Source of the DNA: Brevibacterium aurantiacum
GTDB lineage: Bacteria > Actinomycetota > Actinomycetes > Actinomycetales > Brevibacteriaceae
Assembly: GCF_007558825.1 (NCBI RefSeq)
Contig: NZ_VLTK01000009.1
Location: 151,368 to 215,367 of the forward strand
Direction: 5' to 3'
DNA: 64,000 nucleotides
The position numbers were made by a program, and so were the translations under genes. Under the pieces are notes generated by a model, which saw only the letters and a list, made by a program, of their open reading frames with translations, made no database searches and was not told the DNA's origin. This document shows positions 45,796-54,546 of this stretch, in pieces (the first letter of the stretch is position 1; each line of letters opens with the position of its first letter).

Positions 45796-46470
45796 TCAGT
45801 CCACGATTCCGCGAGCGTCGAGTGCCCGGCCTGTGTCCTGGGCGTACTTCACCGAGCGGAGGATGGCGGGGACCACTCTGGCCTTGATGCTCGAGTCGAG
45901 GCCGCGGGCTCGCGCAGCACGGTCAGCCTCCCCCAGCAGTCCGGAGATATGGGAGATGGCCCGGACCATGAGGCTAGCGGTCAGGGCGATCGTGTCAGGA
46001 CTGGCGCCGAGGAATCGCAGCGGTGAGACGATCACGGTGAAGGTGTCGAGCAGCTGCGCCACGGTTGTGGTCAATGTCAGCAGCAGCGCGGCCTGCACGC
46101 AGGCGAAGACGGTGCCGCCGACCGTGAGACCGGCGCGCAGCGATCCGAAGAAGTACTGCATGGCCACCACGATGATGATCAGCACTGCCGCATAGATCCA
46201 GGTCTTGAGGAAGTGGTGCGGTCTCAGCCTGGCAGTGAAGCCGAGGACCACGAGGACTGCGAACATCGACCAGTTGATGACCGGGTCGCGGAAGATCAGT
46301 GCGAAGACTCCGATCAGGGCGATGACAGCAAGCTTCACCCCTGGAGCTGTTGCGTGCAGCCAACCGGGAGTGTGCGCAACCTTCCCGAACAGCTGCGGTC
46401 TCGGCCGAATGCCGGCACGGGACCGACTGTCCGTCCGGAACCGACTGCCCGCCCGGAACCCGCTGCTCAT
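45796..46470 (-). CDS. bioN: Energy-coupling factor transmembrane protein of biotin transporter
   Basis: 224 residues, start overlapping the ATPase gene stop (ATGA). Five or so membrane segments, then two coupling motifs AARARGLD and ALDARGIVD, the paired A-R-G signatures of EcfT/BioN that contact the ATPases. The N-terminal ~30 residues are Arg/Ser-rich and encoded by an 18-bp tandem repeat (46418-46465). Confidence 0.85.
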   Translation of the reverse strand: MSSGFRAGSRFRTDSRSRAGIRPRPQLFGKVAHTPGWLHATAPGVKLAVIALIGVFALIFRDPVINWSMFAVLVVLGFTARLRPHHFLKTWIYAAVLIIIVVAMQYFFGSLRAGLTVGGTVFACVQAALLLTLTTTVAQLLDTFTVIVSPLRFLGASPDTIALTASLMVRAISHISGLLGEADRAARARGLDSSIKARVVPAILRSVKYAQDTGRALDARGIVD

Positions 46471-47237
46471 GAGGAGTCACTCATGATCAGCTCACGGTAC
46501 ATTCGGGTCGCTTCGGCGGGATTCGAATCGTGGACGATGCGGCCGGAATCCACGACCAGGGCACGGTCGGCCAGCCCGGCGAAGTCGAGGTCATGGGTCG
46601 AGAAGATCACGCGCACGCCTCGGCGGGCGACGAGGTCTGCGAGGAGTCTCCGCAGCTTCTCCTTGTTGCGCAGGTCCAGCAGCGTGGTCGGCTCGTCGAG
46701 GACCAGGATCTGCGGGTCGACAGCCAGAACGGCGGCCAGAGCCACGAGCTGCCGCTGTCCGCCGGAGAGCTCGTAGACACTGCGTTCAGCCAGGTCAGCG
46801 ACGCCCAGCTCCTCGAGAACGGCCAGGGCAGCAGCGCGGCGCTCCGACTTCGGGACGCGTTTGCGCAGGGAGAGCTCGATGTCTTCGAGTGGAGTCGGCA
46901 TGACCAGCTGCGCGGCAGGGTCGGTGAAGACGAAGCCCACCCGAGAACGGACCTGCTTCACCTCCTCAACCGGGTCGAGTCCGTCGATGAGAACTCGGCC
47001 GGAGTTGGCTGTGACCAGCCCGTTGAACAGCTGCAGCAGCGTGGACTTCCCGGACCCATTGGCGCCGATGATCGCGACCGTCGGCTCGTCCAGGGTGACG
47101 TTGACGTCGGTCAGTATCGGGCGGTAGACATCACCGGTAGGGGTGTCGTCGAGAACTCCGACCGAGACCTCGGAGAACGAGATCTGCTCCGTCGCCGGTC
47201 CTGCAGAATCGGGATCTGGTCTGCGTGCGAAGATCAC
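46467..47237 (-). CDS. bioM: Energy-coupling factor ATPase of biotin transporter
   Basis: 256 residues from a GTG overlapping the bioY stop (GTGA). Walker A GANGSGKST, signature YELSGGQRQLVALAAVLA, Walker B ILVLDEPTTLLD and FSTHDLD are intact. A single EcfA is typical of BioMNY systems. It powers biotin uptake. Confidence 0.9.
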   Translation of the reverse strand: MIFARRPDPDSAGPATEQISFSEVSVGVLDDTPTGDVYRPILTDVNVTLDEPTVAIIGANGSGKSTLLQLFNGLVTANSGRVLIDGLDPVEEVKQVRSRVGFVFTDPAAQLVMPTPLEDIELSLRKRVPKSERRAAALAVLEELGVADLAERSVYELSGGQRQLVALAAVLAVDPQILVLDEPTTLLDLRNKEKLRRLLADLVARRGVRVIFSTHDLDFAGLADRALVVDSGRIVHDSNPAEATRMYRELIMSDSS

Positions 47238-47977
47238 TGTGCCGCAGTGCCTTCGGCCACACCCTCAACGCCGGTTCCTTCGGAGCCAGCGCCTGCAGAG
47301 CCAACACCCGCAGAGCCAGCGCCTACAGTCCGCGCGTGCGGCACCGGCGTCGGGCCACCTCGGCGGCGGAGAACATCGGGGAATGCCCGGTGGATGAGGA
47401 TCGCGACGGACACGGCGAGGACGTTTTTGATGATGTCGCCGGGCCAGTACACAAGGTCGGCGACGGCGGCCACACCCAGGGGCAGGTCGGCGTTGATCGA
47501 CATCCCGAGGATTCCGAGTGGATGATTGAGCAGCAGACTCGAGCCGAGTGCCCCGAGGAACAGCGCGACCCACAGCTTCGCTCCGCGGAAGCGACGAATG
47601 GCCCAGCGGGCAACGAAGCCTGTGGCCAGGGCGTAGAGCGTGAACGAGGTGATGTAGCCGGCGCTGGGACCGGCGAGCACACCGATGCCGCCGCTCATGC
47701 CGGAGAAGATCGGCAGACCCAGCAGGCCGAGGACGACGTAGAGCAAGACGGCCGCACCACCGCGCCACGGTCCCAGCACCAGGCCACAGAGTGCGATGGC
47801 GAAGGTCTGCAGGGTGATCGGCACACCGGCCGGGCCCACCGGCACCGGGGGCATGATTGCGAACGCCGCCAGCAGAGCGGCGAAGACCGCGATCAGCGCG
47901 ATATCGCCGGCTCTGCCAGCTGAATTCCTCCGCGATCCCCTCGCCGAGGCGGTGCTGCCGATGTGCTCTTGTGACAT
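47234..47977 (-). CDS. bioY: Biotin transporter substrate-binding subunit BioY
   Basis: 247 residues from ATG 47977 with GGAGAA upstream. Six membrane segments, with VPVGPAGVPITLQTFAI, GLPIFSGMSGGIGVLAGPSAGYI and YWPGDIIKNVLAV, all conserved in BioY. The last ~35 residues are a Gly/Ala/Ser/Glu tail from three 15-bp repeats (47283-47327). First gene of bioY-bioM-bioN. A BioQ-type box lies 58 bp upstream. Confidence 0.93.
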   Translation of the reverse strand: MSQEHIGSTASARGSRRNSAGRAGDIALIAVFAALLAAFAIMPPVPVGPAGVPITLQTFAIALCGLVLGPWRGGAAVLLYVVLGLLGLPIFSGMSGGIGVLAGPSAGYITSFTLYALATGFVARWAIRRFRGAKLWVALFLGALGSSLLLNHPLGILGMSINADLPLGVAAVADLVYWPGDIIKNVLAVSVAILIHRAFPDVLRRRGGPTPVPHARTVGAGSAGVGSAGAGSEGTGVEGVAEGTAAQ

Positions 47978-48034
47978 GAGTTCTCCGATGGTGAGGTGGC
48001 ACCCGAGACCTATTCGGGCACCACCCACCTTAAC

Positions 48035-48047
48035 TGAACACCGTTCA
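48035..48047. promoter_or_regulatory. BioQ-type operator before bioY
   Basis: TGAACACCGTTCA is a perfect TGAAC-N3-GTTCA palindrome (extended by C/G to 15 bp). TGAAC-N3-GTTAC-like boxes are bound by the TetR-family biotin regulator BioQ in corynebacteria. It sits between guaA and bioY, 58 bp before bioY. Confidence 0.65.
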
Positions 48048-48070
48048 GGAGTTGTAGTCGGGGAACAGAA

Positions 48071-49651
48071 TCATTCCCATTCGATGGTGCCCGGAGGCTT
48101 GGAGGTGACATCGAGGACGACCCTGTTGATGTCGTCGACCTCATTCGTGATGCGGTTGGAGATGACGGAGAGGACATCGTAGGGAACCCGTGTCCAGTCC
48201 GCGGTCATCGCGTCTTCGCTGGAGACCGGGCGCAGCACGACCGGGTGGCCATAGGTTCGTCCGTCGCCCTGGACTCCCACGGAGCGGACGTCAGCGAGGA
48301 GGACGACTGGGCACTGCCAGATCTCTCCGTCGAGGCCGGCCTTGGTCAGTTCTTCGCGAGCGATGGCATCGGCACGGCGCAGGATCGAGAGACGGTCCTC
48401 CGTGACCTCGCCGATGATGCGGATTCCCAGTCCGGGGCCGGGGAACGGCTGGCGGGAGACGATGGCATCCGGGACTCCGAGCTCACGGCCGATGGCGCGG
48501 ACCTCGTCCTTGAACAGGGCGCGCAGGGGTTCGATGAGTTCGAAGGTGATGTCGTCGGGCAGCCCGCCCACATTGTGGTGGCTCTTGATGTTCGCAGTCC
48601 CGGATCCGCCACCGGATTCGACGACGTCGGGGTAGAGCGTGCCCTGGACCAGGAAGCCGATCTCTTCGCCTTCATCCTTAGCCTCGAGGACGAGGTCGGC
48701 TGCCGCCTGCTCGAAGGTGCGGATGAACTCGCGGCCGATGATCTTGCGCTTGGTCTCCGGATCGGTGACGCCGGCGAGTTCGGAGAGGAACTGCTCACGC
48801 GCGTCGATGGTGACCAGACGGACGCCGATCGAGTTCACGTAGTCGTTCTCAACCTGTTCGCGTTCGTTCTCACGCAGGAGACCGTGGTCGACGAAGACGC
48901 AGGTGAGCTGGTCACCGATGGCCTCATGAACCAGAGCCGCCGCCACGGAGGAGTCGACTCCACCTGAGAGGGCGCAGATGACCTTCTTCGAACCGGCGCG
49001 GGCACGGATGAGTTCGATCTGCTCGTCGATGACCGAAGCATTGGTCCAGTCGGCAGTGAGTCCGGCGACATCGAACAGGAAGTTCTCGAGGATCTGCTGT
49101 CCGTACTCGGAGTGGAGGACCTCGGGGTGCCACTGCACACCGGCGAACTTGCGTGCCGCACACTCGAAGGCGGCGACCGGGGTGTCCGGGGTCGATGCGA
49201 GCACATCGAAATCAGCGGGCGCCTCGGCGACGGAATCTCCGTGAGACATCCAGACCTTGTAGCTGTTCGGGGTCTGGGCCAGCAGCGAACCGGTGCTGGA
49301 GACCGTCACCGGTGTCGAACCGTACTCGCGCTTGTCGGTCTTGGCGACCCGTCCGCCGAGGGTGGTCGACATGAGCTGGAAGCCGTAGCAGATGCCCATG
49401 GTGGGCACGCCGAGATCGAAGACAGCGGTGTCGAATCCGGGGGCGCCCTCGTCGTTGACGCTCGAGGGTCCGCCCGAGAGCACGATGGCGATCGGATTCT
49501 TGGCCGCGAACTCCGCGGCCGGTGCGTCATGGGCGATGATCTCGGAATACAGTCCGGCCTCGCGGATCCGCCGGGCGATGAGCTGCGCGTACTGTGCACC
49601 GAAATCGACCACGAGGACAGGAGGCACCTGTGTGCTCTGGGTTTGCGTCAT
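48071..49651 (-). CDS. guaA: GMP synthase (glutamine-hydrolysing)
   Basis: 526 residues. The glutaminase domain has [15 protein letters not shown] and MGICYGFQL with Cys88; the ATP pyrophosphatase domain has [14 protein letters not shown]; the dimerisation domain ends KPPGTIEWE. It makes GMP from XMP. The promoter TTGGGC-17-TAGAAT ends six bases before the ATG. Converts the output of the IMP dehydrogenase pathway; DUF3817 and SURF1 genes lie just upstream in the same direction. Confidence 0.97.
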   Translation of the reverse strand: MTQTQSTQVPPVLVVDFGAQYAQLIARRIREAGLYSEIIAHDAPAAEFAAKNPIAIVLSGGPSSVNDEGAPGFDTAVFDLGVPTMGICYGFQLMSTTLGGRVAKTDKREYGSTPVTVSSTGSLLAQTPNSYKVWMSHGDSVAEAPADFDVLASTPDTPVAAFECAARKFAGVQWHPEVLHSEYGQQILENFLFDVAGLTADWTNASVIDEQIELIRARAGSKKVICALSGGVDSSVAAALVHEAIGDQLTCVFVDHGLLRENEREQVENDYVNSIGVRLVTIDAREQFLSELAGVTDPETKRKIIGREFIRTFEQAAADLVLEAKDEGEEIGFLVQGTLYPDVVESGGGSGTANIKSHHNVGGLPDDITFELIEPLRALFKDEVRAIGRELGVPDAIVSRQPFPGPGLGIRIIGEVTEDRLSILRRADAIAREELTKAGLDGEIWQCPVVLLADVRSVGVQGDGRTYGHPVVLRPVSSEDAMTADWTRVPYDVLSVISNRITNEVDDINRVVLDVTSKPPGTIEWE

Positions 49652-49657
49652 GACCCA

Positions 49658-49686
49658 ATTCTAAACACCGGGCACCCAGTGCCCAA
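49658..49686 (-). promoter_or_regulatory. guaA promoter, leaderless layout
   Basis: On the minus strand TTGGGC (49681-49686), 17-bp spacer, TAGAAT (49658-49663), six bases, ATG. Close to consensus and the clearest of the leaderless-type promoters here. Confidence 0.6.
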
Positions 49687-49695
49687 CTACTGGCC

Positions 49696-50133
49696 TCAGC
49701 TCTTGGGAGCGACCACCACGGCCGCTGCCAGCTCGGCTTCGACTTGACGGTTGATTCTGCGTTCGAGGATGAACGACATCACCGGAACCACGCCGGCCAG
49801 GGCCAAGACGATGTAGCGGCCCAGCGTCCAACGCATCTGCTGGTTGAGCCAGAAGCAGCCGATGAGGTAGACGACGTAGCACCAGCCATGGCAGATCGCG
49901 ATCGCGGCGGCCAGGTTGAAGCCGCCGAAGTTCAGCGCCGTCGAGGAATCAGCGGCGATGAGGTACTTGTAGATCATCTCGACGGTGAGGATGAGGAGCA
50001 TCGTTCCCGTGATGATGGCCATCACGCGATAGAACTTGCACGCGTTGCGTGCCGAGGTGAAGCGCTTGACACTCCACACCTCGCCGTCATCGAAGTCGGG
50101 GCGGGAATCCAGGGACTCGGGTTCTTCGCTCAC
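49696..50133 (-). CDS. DUF3817 membrane protein
   Basis: 145 residues from GTG 50133 with GGAGG upstream. Three membrane segments; FYRVMAIITGTMLLILTVEM, HGWCYVVYLIGCFWL and VPVMSFILERRI are the landmarks of DUF3817. Function unknown, but the family is often next to guaA and SURF1 in actinobacteria. Two bases after SURF1. Confidence 0.85.
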   Translation of the reverse strand: MSEEPESLDSRPDFDDGEVWSVKRFTSARNACKFYRVMAIITGTMLLILTVEMIYKYLIAADSSTALNFGGFNLAAAIAICHGWCYVVYLIGCFWLNQQMRWTLGRYIVLALAGVVPVMSFILERRINRQVEAELAAAVVVAPKS

Positions 50134-50135
50134 GC

Positions 50136-51239
50136 TCAGTTTCCTCCGGTCGGGGTGGTGTTGGTCGAATTGGCGTTGGTATTGGTCGAGTCGTCGTCGG
50201 TCGAGTCGTCGTTGCCGCCTGCTGCGGGTCCGCTGCCTGCTGCGGGTCCGCCGCCTGCTGCGGGTCTGCCGCGGCGGCGAGGCTTCTTCGCTCCATGCTT
50301 GTGAGCGGGAAGCCCGGTCAGTCCCGACATCACCTCGGGATCGATCGAGGCCTGACCTGCGGACTTGACGACAACATACTCGACTCGGTTTGTCGGATCC
50401 TGAGAATCAGGGTCGCTGCCGAGCCGGCGGCGCACGAAGTCATCGCGCAGAAGCTGCCACCACATATACAGGGCCATGACGGCGAAGATGAGCCATTCGA
50501 TCGCGTAGCCAGCGGACTGCAGATCGAATCCGCCCTCCTCCCGCGTCGTCGTCGGCGGCACGAAGGACAATCCGTCGGTCGCGATGGAAGCGGCGTCCCC
50601 GGTGGCCTCTTCGGGGATGAGGAAGCCCGAATAGGTCAGAAGGTCGGGGAACAGGTTGATCAGCTGTGACGTCGAGACGCTGCGCACCTGCCCCTCGGGC
50701 AGCGAGTTGCCGGGCATCGGACCCTCAACGGGGCCGATCTGTGCCTTCATCTCGACTGGGCCCTCTGCCGCACGGGACTCCATGGCGGTTTCCTCATCGG
50801 TGGTGAAGCCGCGCAGAACCGGAATCGCAATGGTCTTGTCAGAGGCGTCGGCGCCGGCCGAATCGCCGAGGCGGGCATCATCGGGTGCGAACATCGTCAC
50901 AACCCAGAAGCCGTTGTCCCCATCGAGGACGCGCCCGGGGACGACGACCTGATCGTCCGGGAGCCAGTGTCCGGACAGGCTCACCCGCTGATCGGCCAGG
51001 ATGCCCGGCATCGGGGCCTGGGCCTCCATAACGTCATTGAACGGCACGATCTCTTCGACATTCGCCGAATCGACGGCATCGTTCTTGTGCTGAGCCCGGT
51101 CGACCTGCCAGGCGGAGAGTCCGACGAAGCAGGTGACCAGGATGAGCACGAAGAGCAGGGACCCCAACCACTTGGGGGTCAGCGCCAGGCGGAACAGATC
51201 AGACCACCGATCCAGGCTGATAGGGCGAGACGGTGACAT
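50136..51239 (-). CDS. SURF1-family cytochrome oxidase assembly protein
   Basis: 367 residues. Two membrane helices, near the N-terminus (LTPKWLGSLLFVLILVTCFVGLSAWQ) and at about 240-260 (AIEWLIFAVMALYMWWQLL), flank an outer domain with VSLSGHWLPDDQVVVPGR and IPVLRGF, as in SURF1. It helps cytochrome c oxidase maturation. The C-terminal ~60 residues are Gly/Pro/Ala and Asn/Thr/Asp repeats encoded by three 18-bp units (50218-50271). The start overlaps the GuaB3 gene end by 41 bases; no later start preserves the first helix. Confidence 0.85.
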   Translation of the reverse strand: MSPSRPISLDRWSDLFRLALTPKWLGSLLFVLILVTCFVGLSAWQVDRAQHKNDAVDSANVEEIVPFNDVMEAQAPMPGILADQRVSLSGHWLPDDQVVVPGRVLDGDNGFWVVTMFAPDDARLGDSAGADASDKTIAIPVLRGFTTDEETAMESRAAEGPVEMKAQIGPVEGPMPGNSLPEGQVRSVSTSQLINLFPDLLTYSGFLIPEEATGDAASIATDGLSFVPPTTTREEGGFDLQSAGYAIEWLIFAVMALYMWWQLLRDDFVRRRLGSDPDSQDPTNRVEYVVVKSAGQASIDPEVMSGLTGLPAHKHGAKKPRRRGRPAAGGGPAAGSGPAAGGNDDSTDDDSTNTNANSTNTTPTGGN

Positions 51240-52332
51240 CCACGCGCTGGAATTCCTTCAGATCGACATAGCCTGTGGTCGCGAGAGCACGGCGCAGGGC
51301 GCCGGCGAGGTTGAGTTCGCCGATGGCGGTGCGTCCGGGTCCGAACAGAACCTGTTCGAGACTGCCCACGGTTCCCAGCTCCACGCGGTGCCCGCGGGGA
51401 AGTTCAGGGTGATGCGCCTCGGCGCCCCAATGCATTCCCCGGCCCGGGGCCTCTGTCGACCGGGCCAGCGCGGTGCCGAGCATGACAGCGTCGGCTCCCA
51501 CACCGAAGGCCTTGACGATCTCACCGCTGGTACCCAGTCCGCCATCGGCGATGACGTGGACGTAGCGACCACCGGATTCATCCATGTAGTCACGCCGAGC
51601 GGCGTGGATATCAGCGATCGCCGTGGCCATCGGGGCGTGGAGGCCGAGGGTCTTACGTGTCGTCGCCGCCGCTCCTCCGCCGAAGCCGACGAGGACACCG
51701 GCGGCACCGGTGCGCATGAGATGCAGTGCCGCCGTGTAGGTTGCGGCGCCGCCGACGATGACTGGCACGTCGAGCTCATAGATGAACTGCTTGAGGTTGA
51801 GCGGCTCGGACTTCGAGGACACGTGCTCGGCCGAGACCGTGGTGCCGCGGATGACGAAGATGTCGACACCGGCATCGATGACGGTCTTGTAGAACTGCTG
51901 AGTCCGCTGCGGTGTCAGGGCACCGGCGACGGTGACTCCTGCTTCGCGGATCTGTTCGAGTCGAGAGGTGATGAGTTCTGCCTGGATGGGCGCGGAGTAG
52001 AGCTCCTGCATCCGTGCGGTCGCCATCTCGGCCGGCAGCTGGGCGATTTCGGCCAGCAGCGGAGCGGGATCCTCATAGCGGGTCCACAGACCTTCGAGGT
52101 CGAGAACGCCCAGGCCACCGTGCTTGCCCAGAGCGATCACGGTCTCCGGGGACATGGCGGAGTCCATGGGTGCACCGATGAATGGGAGGTCGAACTTGTA
52201 GGCGTCGATCTGCCAGTCCAGCGATACGTCCTCGGGATCTCTGGTGCGCCGAGCAGGGATGACGGCGATATCGTCGAGTGAATAGCCGCGACGACCGCGC
52301 TTGCCTTTGCCGATTTCGATTTCAGAACTCAC
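51199..52332 (-). CDS. GuaB3-type IMP dehydrogenase family protein
   Basis: 377 residues from GTG 52332, with TAGGCT six bases before it. The (beta/alpha)8 barrel shows DDIAVIPARRT, PFIGAPMDSAMSPE and HVIADGGLGTSGEIVKAFGVGADAVMLG. No CBS domains. The loop that carries the catalytic Cys in GuaB reads FVIRGTTVSAEHV here, lacking Cys, as in other GuaB3 proteins. Whether it acts as IMP dehydrogenase, GMP reductase or a regulator is not settled for this group. Confidence 0.88.
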   Translation of the reverse strand: MSSEIEIGKGKRGRRGYSLDDIAVIPARRTRDPEDVSLDWQIDAYKFDLPFIGAPMDSAMSPETVIALGKHGGLGVLDLEGLWTRYEDPAPLLAEIAQLPAEMATARMQELYSAPIQAELITSRLEQIREAGVTVAGALTPQRTQQFYKTVIDAGVDIFVIRGTTVSAEHVSSKSEPLNLKQFIYELDVPVIVGGAATYTAALHLMRTGAAGVLVGFGGGAAATTRKTLGLHAPMATAIADIHAARRDYMDESGGRYVHVIADGGLGTSGEIVKAFGVGADAVMLGTALARSTEAPGRGMHWGAEAHHPELPRGHRVELGTVGSLEQVLFGPGRTAIGELNLAGALRRALATTGYVDLKEFQRVDVTVSPYQPGSVV

Positions 52333-52415
52333 CCGAACAGCCTATCCCACCGCCCTGACGCCGAAGACTCAGCTCACTATGAGGAACGGTGCGTCTCCTT
52401 GGGCAGTACGGTCTC

Positions 52416-53318
52416 TCAGCGGGCCAGGTAGTCGGCCACAACCGCCTCGGTGGCGGCGACGAAGGACCGCACGTGCGGCAGGTGCGCTTCGCGTTCACGC
52501 ACATGCATGACGACGCGGCGCACGGGCGTGGGATCGGCGAGGCCGACTGCTCTCAGACCAGGTCGCAGCTGGGCAGACGACAGGCGCGGCAGAACGGTGA
52601 TGGCCAGGTTCGAAGCGACGAGGGCCAGCGCAGCGAACTCGTCCTCCGAGGCGGCGAAGGTTCGGGGCTCGAATCCGGCCGCGGCGCAGGCGAGGTCGAC
52701 GACCTTGCTCGTCGGACCGGCCCACAGGTCGTAGTCGACCCACCGTTGGTCTTCGAGGTCTTTGAACGGGATGGATTCGAGCCTCGCAAACCGGTGCCTG
52801 TCCGAGACCACGACCCGGTAGTCGTCGTCGAAGAGGACCGTGCGCGTCATTCCGGGCAGGTGGACCTCGTCATCCTGTGGAACTTCGCTGCGGATCTCGA
52901 TCGTGCAGTGACTGCGGCGGACCTTGGCCGGTTCATTGAGTTGGATGTCGAAGCGCATGTCCGGATGTTCGAGTGCGACCGGCTCGATGATCCCTGGCAG
53001 CAGCCCGGCGTTGAATGAGGTGAATGCTGCGATGCGCATGCGGGGCCGATTCACTGTGCGGAAGCTCTCGACCAAGGTGTCGAGCCTGTTCAGACCTGTA
53101 AAGACGTCCGCGGATTCCTCGGCCAGTCGTTTGCCCAGGTCCGTGATCTCGATGCCGCGCCCAGACCTGCGATAAAGGGGGACGCCGACGGCCTTCTGCA
53201 GAGTGGTGATGTGCTGGCTGACCGTGGCCGATGTGTAGTTGAGGCTCCTCGCAGCGTCGACGACGGAGCCTGTGGCGACGACGGCCCGCCAGATGCGCAG
53301 TCGGTTGAGATCCCACAT
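52416..53318 (-). CDS. LysR-family transcriptional regulator
   Basis: 300 residues. N-terminal winged helix (residues 1-60): RLRIWRAVVATGSVVDAARSLNYTSATVSQHI; effector domain from about 92. Divergent from a LysE exporter, the classic arrangement for amino-acid export control (LysG-LysE style). TAGTCT lies six bases before the ATG (53325-53330). Confidence 0.9.
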   Translation of the reverse strand: MWDLNRLRIWRAVVATGSVVDAARSLNYTSATVSQHITTLQKAVGVPLYRRSGRGIEITDLGKRLAEESADVFTGLNRLDTLVESFRTVNRPRMRIAAFTSFNAGLLPGIIEPVALEHPDMRFDIQLNEPAKVRRSHCTIEIRSEVPQDDEVHLPGMTRTVLFDDDYRVVVSDRHRFARLESIPFKDLEDQRWVDYDLWAGPTSKVVDLACAAAGFEPRTFAASEDEFAALALVASNLAITVLPRLSSAQLRPGLRAVGLADPTPVRRVVMHVREREAHLPHVRSFVAATEAVVADYLAR

Positions 53319-53359
53319 GCGCCCAGACTAGTCGATGATCGTTCGGTCATGCCGAATGG

Positions 53360-53387
53360 TTGTTAACAAATGATTGCTTTTCCCAAT
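53360..53387. promoter_or_regulatory. Palindromes in the LysR/LysE control region
   Basis: TTGTTAACAA (53360-53369) is a perfect palindrome, and attg-N7-caat (53373-53387) has the T-N11-A form of LysR sites. Both are about 160-185 bp before the exporter ATG and 42-70 bp before the regulator. Confidence 0.5.
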
Positions 53388-53544
53388 CTGTTCTCTCGGG
53401 GTGACCTGCGGCAGACTTGAGGAAGAGCCCTTCGCGCCCGAGTCAGAACGATTTGCGCGCAGCATCTCGGGCCGTCATCGTGCAGCGTCGCATTTGCCAC
53501 TCCGACCAGGTCATCCGCCTGGTCGCTGTCCCTGAAGGAGCGCC

Positions 53545-54297
53545 ATGACCGGAGCCGAGCTCATCACCATCGCCGGAGCTGCGACTGTCCTTGCTGTCAC
53601 CCCCGGCCCCGAGACGATCCTCACCGTTCGTCTCTCAGCCCTGCGCCGCAAGGCCGGGCTGATCTATTCGCTCGGCTCCGCGACCGGCATGACGGTCTGG
53701 ATGATCGCGGCGCTGACCGGAATCTCCGCGCTGCTCACAACCTTCCCCTCTGCTCTGCTGGTCCTCAAAGTCGTCGGCGGGCTCTACCTGTGCCTGCTCG
53801 GCGTGCTGGCTGCCCGGCAGGCACTGCGGATCCGTACCGAACTGCGTGGAACACCCCCGCGCGGACAGGTCAGCGAGATCGTGGCGGCCACCGATGATCT
53901 CGGCGAGCTTGAGACCGCCGGGATCGGTGCCGAGGTGGATGCCGGCTCCCCTACTGACGCGATCGCTGACTCCGGTTCGAAGAAGTCGTGGGGACAGCTG
54001 CGGTCGGTCATCTCGTATCGTCGCGGCCTGTTCTCTTCATTGAGCAACCCGAAGGCGGGGCTGTTCTTCCTCGCCGTCATGCCGACCCTGGTGCCGTCCT
54101 CCGCCGCCGGAGTCGACTACCTGCTGCTCATTACGGTCGTGATCGGGTTGATGCTGGCCTACCAGATTCTTCTCGCCTTCATCGCCGGCATGGCAGCGGC
54201 CGCCCTCCAGAGGCGGAGCACCGACTTCTACATCGAAGCGGTCTCCGCCGCTGTCCTCGTCGTCATGGGCATCGCCGTCATCGCCATCCCGATGTAG
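53545..54297 (+). CDS. LysE-family amino-acid exporter
   Basis: 250 residues; GAAGGAGC before the ATG. Six membrane segments with VTPGPETILTVRLS and SLSNPKAGLFFLAVMPTL. A ~45-residue hydrophilic insert (about 105-150) in the central loop makes it longer than usual. Likely target of the divergent LysR regulator. Substrate not readable. Confidence 0.88.
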   Translation: MTGAELITIAGAATVLAVTPGPETILTVRLSALRRKAGLIYSLGSATGMTVWMIAALTGISALLTTFPSALLVLKVVGGLYLCLLGVLAARQALRIRTELRGTPPRGQVSEIVAATDDLGELETAGIGAEVDAGSPTDAIADSGSKKSWGQLRSVISYRRGLFSSLSNPKAGLFFLAVMPTLVPSSAAGVDYLLLITVVIGLMLAYQILLAFIAGMAAAALQRRSTDFYIEAVSAAVLVVMGIAVIAIPM

Positions 54298-54493
54298 CAC
54301 CAATCGACGCCGAGTCTGGCGCAACGCAGGCGAACGTATTGCAGGCGAACCTGACACCGACGAAGGCGGCCAGCCAAGAGCGCCGGCAGAAGGCACAGAA
54401 GCCACTGACAGGAGAGCGCCGTCAGAGCGCCATGTCCGGAAGACGCGGAAACAGCCATGTCCGGAGATGCAGAAACACTGACGGCATTTCATA

Positions 54494-54531
54494 AAGGTGC
54501 GGGCCGGGGATAGCACCCCGGCCCGCACCTT
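54494..54531. terminator. Strong bidirectional terminator
   Basis: aaggtgcgggccgggg (54494-54509), loop atagca, ccccggcccgcacctt (54516-54531): perfect 16-bp stem between the convergent LysE and channel-like genes. The 200 bp to its left are non-coding with small imperfect repeats. Confidence 0.92.
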
Positions 54532-54546
54532 CTTCATGTCGTCTGG

